Below are positions 57,629 to 64,000 of a DNA stretch of 64,000 bases, piece after piece. The translations under genes and the position numbers were made by a program. Source of the stretch: Vibrio syngnathi (lineage in GTDB: Bacteria; Pseudomonadota; Gammaproteobacteria; Enterobacterales; Vibrionaceae); assembly GCF_002119525.1 (NCBI RefSeq), contig NZ_CP017917.1:1364001-1428000 (forward strand), written 5' to 3'. The notes beneath the pieces were generated by a model, which saw only the letters and a list, made by a program, of their open reading frames with translations, was not told where the DNA came from and made no database searches. The number at the start of each line of letters is the position of its first letter. Within the stretch, counting starts at the first letter, position 1.

Positions 57629-57684
57629 GTTGTTCAGTTGTTCAGTTGTTCAGTTGTTCAGTTGTTCAGTTGTTCAGTTGTTCA
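57629..57684. repeat. Seven-copy 8-bp tandem repeat (GTTGTTCA)
   Basis: Seven exact head-to-tail copies of GTTGTTCA are followed by a short AGATGCTCA/AGATGCT duplication. The array is non-coding and begins about 25 bases past the stop of the next minus-strand gene. Confidence 0.95.
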
Positions 57685-57708
57685 AGATGCTCAAGATGCT
57701 ACAGGTTA

Positions 57709-58110
57709 TTACGCGCCAGACTTGAGGTAGATACCGACTTCTCTGAGCTGCGCTTTAATGTCTAACATTTGGATGTGAGATAGTACCAATTGGATCAAAT
57801 TGAATATTGCTCCCGCAAACATCAGACCCGCGACATAACCAGACCATGCTTGGTTATCAACTTGATACAGAGTATTGAATGAAAGAACGAAGAAGATGAG
57901 ACTGGAAAAACCAATAGCATACTCATTACAGTTGTAGACGTATGAATTCGTCGCGTAATCGTATTTGATTTTTACCTTTCCACCCGCTCTGCCTAGCTTA
58001 AGATTAAGAACATTTCCGCTAACCTCGTATTCCAATCCATTAATTGATGCAACGCGCTCTACTTTCTCAAGCCTATCTGTTTTTTCCGCATTATTTTGAA
58101 TACTGTCCAT
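57709..58110 (-). CDS. Small membrane protein of unknown function
   Basis: The 133-residue protein has a soluble N-terminal half (about 1-65, DRLEKVERVASINGLEYEV) and two membrane helices (about 66-83 and 90-110). It has no recognised domain. AGGG precedes the ATG at suitable distance. It starts 28 bases after the MarR gene's stop on the same strand, so the two are probably an operon. Confidence 0.65.
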   Translation of the reverse strand: MDSIQNNAEKTDRLEKVERVASINGLEYEVSGNVLNLKLGRAGGKVKIKYDYATNSYVYNCNEYAIGFSSLIFFVLSFNTLYQVDNQAWSGYVAGLMFAGAIFNLIQLVLSHIQMLDIKAQLREVGIYLKSGA

Positions 58111-58138
58111 AGTCGTACCCTACTCCGTCACCTAAAAA

Positions 58139-58621
58139 TTATTCGTAAGCACTCAACCATGCTTTCAGAAGTTGGTTAGTGCTCTTCTTCTGGCTCGCAG
58201 ACAATGACTTAACCAGTTTTTTCTGCATTTCGACATGTTCAGTCATCATTTGGTCGATCAGAATAAGACCATCTTTGGTTAGCTGAACACTCACGCTGCG
58301 TCTGTCTTCTTTGCTGTGCTCACGGCTGATCAACCCTTTAGCTTCTAGTTTATCAAGGCGATTGGTCATTGCGCCTGATGTCAGCATCATCGATCCGATC
58401 AGTTCTGATGGCGTCAGTTGATAAGGCTTCCCAGAACGTCGCAACGTTGCCAACACATCAAACTCACCAAGTTTCATGTCGTAATTTTTATGAAGCTCGG
58501 CAACTTGCGTCTCCATATACTTGGCAATACGCATAATCCGGCCCATCATTGCCATTGGCTCAGTTTCTAACTCAGGCTTTTCCTTTGCCCATTGCTCTAC
58601 TACGCGGTCGATAGCATCCAT
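58139..58621 (-). CDS. MarR-family transcriptional regulator
   Basis: The 160-residue regulator has a MarR winged helix (about 45-115, YQLTPSELIGSMMLTSGAMT, REHSKEDRRSVSVQLTKDG). It contains no cysteine, so redox sensing as in OhrR is unlikely; a small ligand is more probable. It is divergent from a DMT exporter 124 bases away, and an 18-bp near-palindrome lies in between. The most likely target is that exporter and the gene itself. Confidence 0.92.
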   Translation of the reverse strand: MDAIDRVVEQWAKEKPELETEPMAMMGRIMRIAKYMETQVAELHKNYDMKLGEFDVLATLRRSGKPYQLTPSELIGSMMLTSGAMTNRLDKLEAKGLISREHSKEDRRSVSVQLTKDGLILIDQMMTEHVEMQKKLVKSLSASQKKSTNQLLKAWLSAYE

Positions 58622-58721
58622 TTGCGATCTCGCTCCGTTATTAGTCTGATTAATTCAAACTAGTTTAACATAAAGATACTTTACAACCATATGATCTAGG
58701 TATACAGTTCATACAACCAAC

Positions 58722-58739
58722 TATCTTAACGTAAAGATA
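58722..58739. promoter_or_regulatory. Candidate MarR operator
   Basis: TATCTTAACGTAAAGATA is an 18-bp near-palindrome with two mismatched positions, seven bases before the exporter start. A related TTAACATAAAGATA occurs at 58665-58678. Confidence 0.6.
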
Positions 58740-58745
58740 TTTCAT

Positions 58746-59636
58746 ATGAACATATTATTAGCAATGATCCCCGCGTTCTTTTGGGGAACAACCTATGCAG
58801 TGACGCAATTTACGCTACAGGAATGGCCCCCCTTATTATTGGGTGCTTTGCGTGCGTTGCCTGCTGGTTTGTTATTGCTAGTAGTAAAACCTACACTGCC
58901 TCAAAAAGGCGAATGGCAGATCATTTTCACATTGGGTCTTATCAATATTGCGACCTTCTTTAGCTTAATCTTCGTGATGGCGTTGACGTTGCCTTCTGCA
59001 ATCTCCGGTGTAGGTATGATCTCTGTGCCAGTGTTTGCGATGATCTTCCATTGGGTAGTAAAGGAACAGCGTCCGCAATTGATTCAAGCCTTGTCTGGTA
59101 TTGGATTAATCACATTGGCGTGGATACTGTTTAATCCGAGTCAGATCGCTTTAAGCTCAATAGGTTTAGGCGCCATGTTCGCTGCAATCATGTGTATCGT
59201 TATCGGCAGTAGCATTACCAAGTCACTGGGTAATCGCATGCACTGGTGGAAGGTATTAACGTGGCAACTGATTCTAGGCGGTACGATTTTATCTGTCGCG
59301 TCTGGCGTTCATGCGCTCATCGACCCACAGCCTTATGTTAACGCTGTGACTCATTTCGATACTCGTAACGCAATAGGACTTGTTTGGGTGATTATCCTGA
59401 ACACTGCCCTGGGTTACGGCATGTATGTGTGGCTACTACAACGTATGTCAGTGGTGGATTTCACCTTCGGTGGCATCGCTAACCCAATTGCGGGAATTGT
59501 GACGGGTATGATGTTGATGGGTGAATCCTTTACCCCACTCCAGTACTCGCTAATGACAGGCATGATAGTGATGTCACTGCTACCGCAACTTATCCTTGCG
59601 GTAAGACAGTCCAAACAAGTTAAGCCTGTTACGTAG
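58746..59636 (+). CDS. EamA/DMT-family exporter
   Basis: The 296-residue protein has about ten hydrophobic helices in two EamA repeats, starting AMIPAFFWGTTYAVTQ with the family's WGTxY motif. It probably exports a small metabolite or toxic compound; the substrate is unknown. The divergent MarR regulator and the palindrome that overlaps its promoter region suggest induction by a ligand. A 20-base-loop hairpin after the gene acts as terminator. Confidence 0.9.
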   Translation: MNILLAMIPAFFWGTTYAVTQFTLQEWPPLLLGALRALPAGLLLLVVKPTLPQKGEWQIIFTLGLINIATFFSLIFVMALTLPSAISGVGMISVPVFAMIFHWVVKEQRPQLIQALSGIGLITLAWILFNPSQIALSSIGLGAMFAAIMCIVIGSSITKSLGNRMHWWKVLTWQLILGGTILSVASGVHALIDPQPYVNAVTHFDTRNAIGLVWVIILNTALGYGMYVWLLQRMSVVDFTFGGIANPIAGIVTGMMLMGESFTPLQYSLMTGMIVMSLLPQLILAVRQSKQVKPVT

Positions 59637-59987
59637 ATGAATCTACCGACTGCACTGAGAATAATAACGGCGCCTTACATCTTATACAGTGATTTAAAAG
59701 GCGCCTTTTGTTGCTACGCTGACAGCAATAAACCAAATAGCCATACTCGCCAAGTTGATCGTTTCTTAAACGACATTAAACCTTACAAAGAACAATGCCT
59801 TTACTCAAGCTACCCTAAATTGAATTTATTTTCTAAAAAACAGGCATGTTATAGATTAATTTCCCACAAAAAATTGCAATTATAGATAAAAAGACAAAAC
59901 TTTTCTCCGACGACCTCCTTATACTGTGCCACGTCATTAAGGCGCCACAAGCCTATGATTTAAAATAATTATTAATGAGTAGTCACC
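59637..59987. other. Intergenic region between two DMT exporters
   Basis: This 351-base region contains a hairpin terminator (59669-59709) and a small open frame I do not accept as a gene. The rest should hold the promoter of the second exporter. Confidence 0.55.
59669..59709 (+). terminator. Terminator after first DMT exporter
   Basis: GGCGCCTT pairs with AAGGCGCC over a loop of about 21 bases, followed by TTTTG. Confidence 0.7.
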
Positions 59988-60902
59988 ATGAATTCGAAGT
60001 CGCTAACTATCTTGCTTTTTGTCTCTGTTTGCTTAATTTGGGGAACCACTTGGTTCGCTATGGAAGTGGCATTGCATTCTATCCCACCTATTTTTGCCAC
60101 TGCATTGCGTTTTCTATTAGCCGCACCTTTGCTTGCGGTATTGGCCAAAGTGTTCAACCAACCTTTGCTTTTCCCTAAAGGTAAACGCCAATGGCTGCTT
60201 ATTGTAGCGCTGATGTACTTTGCGATTCCGTTCACTTTGATGATCTATGGTGAGCAATACATCTCTTCAGGTTTAGCGTCGATCATCTTCGCGAACATGC
60301 CGGTCGCAGTGATGCTGATGTCAGGCTTATTCCTAGGTCTACGACTGGCAAAGCACCAAGTATTTGGTTTAGCTACCGCGGTTGTGAGCCTATGTTTAAT
60401 CCTCGGTAATGAAATGCAGATGGGTGGCGATGACTACCTAGTTGGTACAGTTTGCCTAGGCCTTGCTGTTGCCATTCACGCTGTTATGTATGTGTTAGTT
60501 CAAAAGCACTGTAAAGGCATCGAAGTACTGACGTACAACGCTGTCCCAAGTCTGATTGCTTCTCTATTCTTATTCGCCGTTTCAGCAGTGGGTGAAAGCG
60601 TGAATGTTGCATCTTTCACTTGGGATTCTATATCAGCCGTGGTTTACCTAGGCTTTGTAGCGAGTGTTGGCGGCATTGTGGCTTACTTTAAACTCGGGCA
60701 GGTTTCGACACCATTCCAAGCGTCTATCTGCTTCCTGATTTTCCCTGTGGTTGCGCTACTGATCTCTTGTTACATCAATGGCGAAGTACTGTCTGAACAG
60801 TCACTGGTGATGATGATTCCTCTGCTTTGTGGCATCTTGTTGACTAAGGCACCAAAAGGATTCTTCAAGTTGCGTGGTGGATTGAAAACTGTAAGAAGCT
60901 AA
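59988..60902 (+). CDS. EamA/DMT-family exporter
   Basis: The 304-residue inner-membrane protein has about ten helices. It starts with LLFVSVCLIWGTTWFAMEVA, and the second repeat has a GGIVAYFKLGQ-like segment near 220-230. It is a separate DMT member from the one at 58746 and probably exports a metabolite. The C-terminal extension KGFFKLRGGLKTVRS is basic and cytoplasmic. The ribosome site before the ATG is weak. No regulator is adjacent. Confidence 0.88.
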   Translation: MNSKSLTILLFVSVCLIWGTTWFAMEVALHSIPPIFATALRFLLAAPLLAVLAKVFNQPLLFPKGKRQWLLIVALMYFAIPFTLMIYGEQYISSGLASIIFANMPVAVMLMSGLFLGLRLAKHQVFGLATAVVSLCLILGNEMQMGGDDYLVGTVCLGLAVAIHAVMYVLVQKHCKGIEVLTYNAVPSLIASLFLFAVSAVGESVNVASFTWDSISAVVYLGFVASVGGIVAYFKLGQVSTPFQASICFLIFPVVALLISCYINGEVLSEQSLVMMIPLLCGILLTKAPKGFFKLRGGLKTVRS

Positions 60903-60943
60903 CCCTACTGAAAGCTGATTAGATATTCCTATCTAACGCATAC

Positions 60944-60976
60944 AAAAAAGCTCCAATATCGTTATTGGAGCTTTTT
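60944..60976. terminator. Bidirectional terminator between DMT and MFS genes
   Basis: AAAAAGCTCCAATA pairs with TATTGGAGCTTTTT over a short loop. It serves both the plus-strand exporter and the minus-strand MFS operon. Confidence 0.93.
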
Positions 60977-60998
60977 CCTCATCAGACCGAAATCAACA

Positions 60999-62180
60999 TT
61001 AACGCCAGCTAAACATTCGCACTTCATTGCCCTCTTCAGGCTTCTTAGGAATGTTTAAAGACAACGCTAAAGAAACCGCTGCCATCACCGCACCTATGTA
61101 GAAAACCGTTGCAGGGGACGACAACCAAATCACACCGAACGCAACTGGAATAACGACTGCGGCAATATGGTTGATGGTGAAAGAGACACCTGCGGTCGAT
61201 GCCATGTCTGCCGGGTCTGCAATTTTCTGGAAGTAGGTTTTGATCGCTAGTGCGAGTGCAAAGAACAGATGGTCAACAACATACAGCGCTGCCGCCCATT
61301 CCGCGCTTTGGACTAAAGCATACCCAACGAACACACCAATCAACCCGACATACTCGAAGATCAGCGCCTTACGCTCGCCCACCACACCGATAAATCGGCC
61401 AATACGTTTTGCGAACAAGAAGTTAAACAAGTAATTGACTAAGAACAGTAGCGTTATATCAGCAGCCGAGTAACCAAACTTCTCTACCATCAAGAAGCCT
61501 GCAAATACGGTAAAGATTTGTCGTCTTGCGCCACTCATAAACGTTAAAGCATAGTAGATCCAGTAACGCTTTCTCAGCACCAACTTCTTATTTTGTTGAG
61601 TCTTGGTCTGAAACTCAGGAAACCCAAAGGTCATCACCAAAACCAGCACAAACCCGATGCCACCGGTGATGCCATAAACCCATGCAAAATCGAGCTTAAA
61701 CTGTTCTAGCATCACCCAGATTGACCCGTAAGTGATTAACGATGCCAGTGCGCCTACTGAAATCATTTTACCTAGCATCTCTGGCGCTTCTTCTTTACTC
61801 AGCCATTGGAGTGACAAAGACTGCTTGAGCGTTTCAAAATAGTGAAAACCCGTCGACATCAAAATGGTGGTCAGCAGTAGGCCAGTGAGTGAAGGAAACA
61901 AACCGGTAATCGCCGTACCGACTGTGAGCATCGCTAGCGATATCAACATGAAGCGTTGCTCGCGAATGAACGCCAACACAAACACCACGGTAAAGGCCAA
62001 AAAGCCAGGGATCTCACGAACACTTTGCAATAAACCAATATCCGCACCATCAAAATTCGCTTTCTCAATCACGAAGTTATTAAGCAGCGCCATCCAGCTC
62101 GAAAACGCGATAGGGACAACAATTGAAATCAGTAATAAGAAGTTTTGCGGCGTTTTCCAGCTCGCGGTTTTATCGAACAT
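60999..62180 (-). CDS. MFS transporter
   Basis: The 393-residue major-facilitator protein has about twelve hydrophobic helices and no obvious substrate motif. Its ATG at 62180 lies inside the last codons of the kinase-like gene, with AGGAG seven bases upstream; the two overlap by 11 bases and are almost certainly translationally coupled. It is the third gene of the minus-strand operon GNAT, kinase-like, MFS. The partnership suggests import or export of a compound that the phosphotransferase or acetyltransferase modifies. Confidence 0.9.
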   Translation of the reverse strand: MFDKTASWKTPQNFLLLISIVVPIAFSSWMALLNNFVIEKANFDGADIGLLQSVREIPGFLAFTVVFVLAFIREQRFMLISLAMLTVGTAITGLFPSLTGLLLTTILMSTGFHYFETLKQSLSLQWLSKEEAPEMLGKMISVGALASLITYGSIWVMLEQFKLDFAWVYGITGGIGFVLVLVMTFGFPEFQTKTQQNKKLVLRKRYWIYYALTFMSGARRQIFTVFAGFLMVEKFGYSAADITLLFLVNYLFNFLFAKRIGRFIGVVGERKALIFEYVGLIGVFVGYALVQSAEWAAALYVVDHLFFALALAIKTYFQKIADPADMASTAGVSFTINHIAAVVIPVAFGVIWLSSPATVFYIGAVMAAVSLALSLNIPKKPEEGNEVRMFSWR

Positions 62181-63345
62181 TGACGGACTCCTGTTCGTCT
62201 AATTGGTTAAGCACTCGTAAGGTTAGTTGCTCGGTATACGGGTTGATCTTCCAATGCTCTAGACTCCAACCTTTAACAAAACGTTGAAAATCGGCCCACG
62301 CGACGTAAAACATTGGTCGCCACGCGGCTTCAACATCCTCGGAAGAAAGTTGTGGTTGATAGTGCGTGAGAGCCTCTTTCAAGTATCGAAAGTAAGCCTC
62401 TAATATATCGTGTTCAAGCTCTGCGCAATCTAGCGGCCTAACCGCGCTGCTCATGAACAAGGCGACGTCTTTCATCGCACAGCCACGCCCCACATATTGG
62501 AAATCAACGGCAGCAGCGCGCTCGCTTTTTAAATCAAAGCAGAAGTTGGCAAGCTTAGCGTCACCATGTACCAAGGTTTGATATGGGCACGCCCTCAATA
62601 GATTATCAATGTGCTGCGCTTGGCTCTTAAGCGGTAAATCAGCCAATGCGTTTAACTCGTCAGGCCGAGTGTCTAAATGCCAATATGTGCCGACTTGCCA
62701 CAATGCAGCTGAATGTTCTTGATCTACATTGATGTGCTTTGCGTGAAAATTAGCGAGCCATTTAAGGCAAGCATCGCGTTGGTTTTGCTCTTCTAGTGTG
62801 TAACCAGACGCCAGCTCAGGCTGAGTATCTTGGATTGCTAAATCATCAAAAGCAGCAAGCACATCAAACTGAGAAGTTAACGGAAAACCGATTTCGGCCA
62901 AGTCTTGCATCACAATCAGCCACTCGTGCTCTTGTAACTCACATTGCAGCCCTACAGGTACAGGGCAACGCTCATCCCACTGTTGGGTAAACGACTGATA
63001 CCACGCGGTCTCAACTTGGTAAGAGTGCACCTTTCGTTGATGAGAAAGTTTGGTATTCCAACCCTTTGGGTGTTCTGCTTTATCCGGCAATGCGACATGT
63101 TTAACAATTACGCTGTTGAATGAAGAACGCCTTTCTTTAGAAAAAATCAAACGAACTAATTCACCATACCCGCCCCATAGGCTTTGAATCACCTGGACAT
63201 CAAACCCTTGGTGACAACCCAGTGAGGTCGCTATTTTTTGATAAAGCTCATTTTGATAAAGCTCTTGTTGATAAAGCTCTGGCTGATTTTGACTTGAACT
63301 CGCTATCGCTTGAGCTCGATTGTTTGACGATATTGATTGAGACAT
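62170..63345 (-). CDS. Aminoglycoside/choline-kinase-like phosphotransferase
   Basis: The 391-residue protein of the APH/choline-kinase superfamily has HGD at 260-262 in LVHGDAKLANF (catalytic base Asp262) and Asp281 in AVDFQYVGRG (metal-binding DFG equivalent). A lysine-bearing VIVKHVALP near 80 suits the ATP-binding strand. The N-terminus has a repeated ELYQ/QNELYQ stretch (residues 22-36) from three 15-base DNA repeats. It likely phosphorylates a small metabolite; the substrate is unknown. Ten bases separate it from the upstream GNAT gene, and its stop overlaps the MFS start. Confidence 0.88.
   Translation of the reverse strand: MSQSISSNNRAQAIASSSQNQPELYQQELYQNELYQKIATSLGCHQGFDVQVIQSLWGGYGELVRLIFSKERRSSFNSVIVKHVALPDKAEHPKGWNTKLSHQRKVHSYQVETAWYQSFTQQWDERCPVPVGLQCELQEHEWLIVMQDLAEIGFPLTSQFDVLAAFDDLAIQDTQPELASGYTLEEQNQRDACLKWLANFHAKHINVDQEHSAALWQVGTYWHLDTRPDELNALADLPLKSQAQHIDNLLRACPYQTLVHGDAKLANFCFDLKSERAAAVDFQYVGRGCAMKDVALFMSSAVRPLDCAELEHDILEAYFRYLKEALTHYQPQLSSEDVEAAWRPMFYVAWADFQRFVKGWSLEHWKINPYTEQLTLRVLNQLDEQESVNVR
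63238..63280. repeat. In-frame 15-bp repeats inside the kinase-like gene
   Basis: Three similar 15-base units containing GATAAAGCTC keep the reading frame and encode the repeated ELYQ tract near the protein's N-terminus. The copies differ by one to three bases. Confidence 0.8.
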
Positions 63346-63355
63346 ATACTCGTTG

Positions 63356-63640
63356 CTATGCTTTATCGGATAAAAGATGTGCCCACTGTGGCTGCCTATT
63401 CATATAGTGAATCACATAGCTACAAATCGGTACAATTTTAAAACCTGCTTGTTCAATTTCTGGCAATACCGACTCCATCATCACCTTACCGAAGCCCTTA
63501 CCCTGAAGCTCATCAGGAATACGTGTCGATGTGATATGTAGTACATCTCCGTCCTTTTGGTACTTAACAACCGCGAACTGGTTGGGTTTTAGCTCAACTG
63601 TGATCTGGTTCGCTTCTTGATCCCATTTTGTTGCGTGCAT
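63356..63640 (-). CDS. Small GNAT-like acetyltransferase (YidJ-type)
   Basis: The 94-residue protein matches short GNAT-like proteins of the Acetyltransf_CG type: LHITSTRIPDELQGKGFGKV carries the acetyl-CoA-binding loop, and CSYVIHYMNRQPQWAHLL is the usual C-terminal end. The substrate is unknown. ATG 63640 has CAGGAG six bases upstream and is preferred to TTG 63646. It is first in the operon leading into the kinase-like and MFS genes. Confidence 0.88.
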   Translation of the reverse strand: MHATKWDQEANQITVELKPNQFAVVKYQKDGDVLHITSTRIPDELQGKGFGKVMMESVLPEIEQAGFKIVPICSYVIHYMNRQPQWAHLLSDKA

Positions 63641-63646
63641 TCTCAA

Positions 63647-63955
63647 CTCCTGAAAATAATTGATACGACAAACAATAAAAATTTGAAGTATTCATTCCTT
63701 GTAATAGACTAACTCAAGCTCATACAAATAGAACTAAGTACTTACAAACAAAGTAAATAACTCTGTGCCAGCGGCTTAATAACGAATTAGTAAAGATAAA
63801 GGCACTCTATAAACCCACGTAAGTACATTCGCCTAGTTTATGTGATTGCACTTAATTTATGTAATTGCACCTACTAAATCTAGCACGTATTTGCCCCTTA
63901 TTAGTAAGTTACCAATATAACAAACAGACGCATGTTGGCGCATGGAGAACATATA
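63647..63955. other. AT-rich intergenic region with direct repeat
   Basis: This 309-base region holds no gene. It contains TTTATGTGATTGCAC (63837-63851) and TTTATGTAATTGCAC (63856-63870), two near-identical 15-mers at a 19-base spacing. It should contain promoters in both directions. Confidence 0.55.
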
Positions 63956-64000
63956 ATGAACGCACCACTGAAGAAGCCTTTGGAGCATAATCAGGCACTT
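63956..64000 (+). CDS. Start of a truncated gene
   Basis: ATG 63956 follows GGAGA by seven bases and opens the frame MNAPLKKPLEHNQAL, which runs to the window edge. Fifteen residues are too few to assign a family. A real gene is likely because of the good ribosome site and open frame. Confidence 0.5.
   Translation, partial: MNAPLKKPLEHNQAL

Noticed and set aside
59637..59885. Open frame of 82 codons after the first DMT exporter
   Set aside because: It starts right at the exporter's stop, spans the terminator hairpin, has no ribosome site and resembles no protein.

Overview
This 64 kb window is chromosomal DNA from a marine Vibrio, most likely of the V. splendidus clade. The evidence is moderate GC, four methyl-accepting chemotaxis receptors, Vibrio-type gene families, and a fructose/mannose PTS block whose gene order I recall as equivalent to VC1820-VC1827 of V. 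cholerae. The assignment rests on recall and was not checked by search. No rRNA, tRNA, CRISPR array, transposase or prophage genes are visible, so most of the window looks like core or soft-core chromosome.

Layout. 1-9993: a truncated SPOUT RNA methyltransferase, two chemoreceptors around a LysR regulator, a DUF3010 protein, a miniature inverted-repeat element, a divergent MocR/DMT-exporter pair and an aromatic amino acid permease with a TyrR-like box. 10129-14504: the ohrR/ohr peroxide pair with two palindromic operators, a NIT-domain chemoreceptor, a 57-residue zinc-ribbon gene and a TetR regulator. 14617-24535: the PTS block, with two EIIABC proteins of different domain order, a free EIIB, an HPr-like/EIIA fusion, an AraC regulator, ManA, and an EIIA plus EIICB pair. 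Together these should import and phosphorylate mannose or fructose-like sugars and convert mannose-6-P to fructose-6-P.

24643-26443+: an OppA/MppA-type binding protein beside murein-peptide amidase MpaA, pointing to cell-wall peptide recycling. 27263-29558: an AT-rich two-gene cassette (a four-helix membrane protein fused to a GT51 transglycosylase domain, then an HNH nuclease), the best candidate for an undescribed system. 30187-32331: glutathione-dependent formaldehyde detoxification (frmA, fghA). 33316-37855: a Nudix hydrolase and a NAD aldehyde dehydrogenase divergent from an AcoR-type activator, with a well-spaced sigma-54 promoter between them.

38263-54205: a Cache chemoreceptor, LysR/GST pair, a secreted AGE-fold protein, a ferric-reductase-like membrane flavoprotein, a zincin-like CLCA_X protein, a DcuB-type transporter, HAD, HD and GNAT enzymes, a DNA glycosylase and an AEC transporter. 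54305-57458: poorly characterised envelope genes (secreted protein plus Gly-rich lipoprotein, a possible outer-membrane barrel, a membrane protein). 57709-64000: a MarR regulator divergent from a DMT exporter, a second DMT exporter, and a GNAT / kinase-like / MFS operon. Simple repeats occur in several intergenic spaces: two 8-bp microsatellites and one 18-bp degenerate array.

Coding starts were adjusted where a Shine-Dalgarno sequence or a family N-terminus favoured an internal start.
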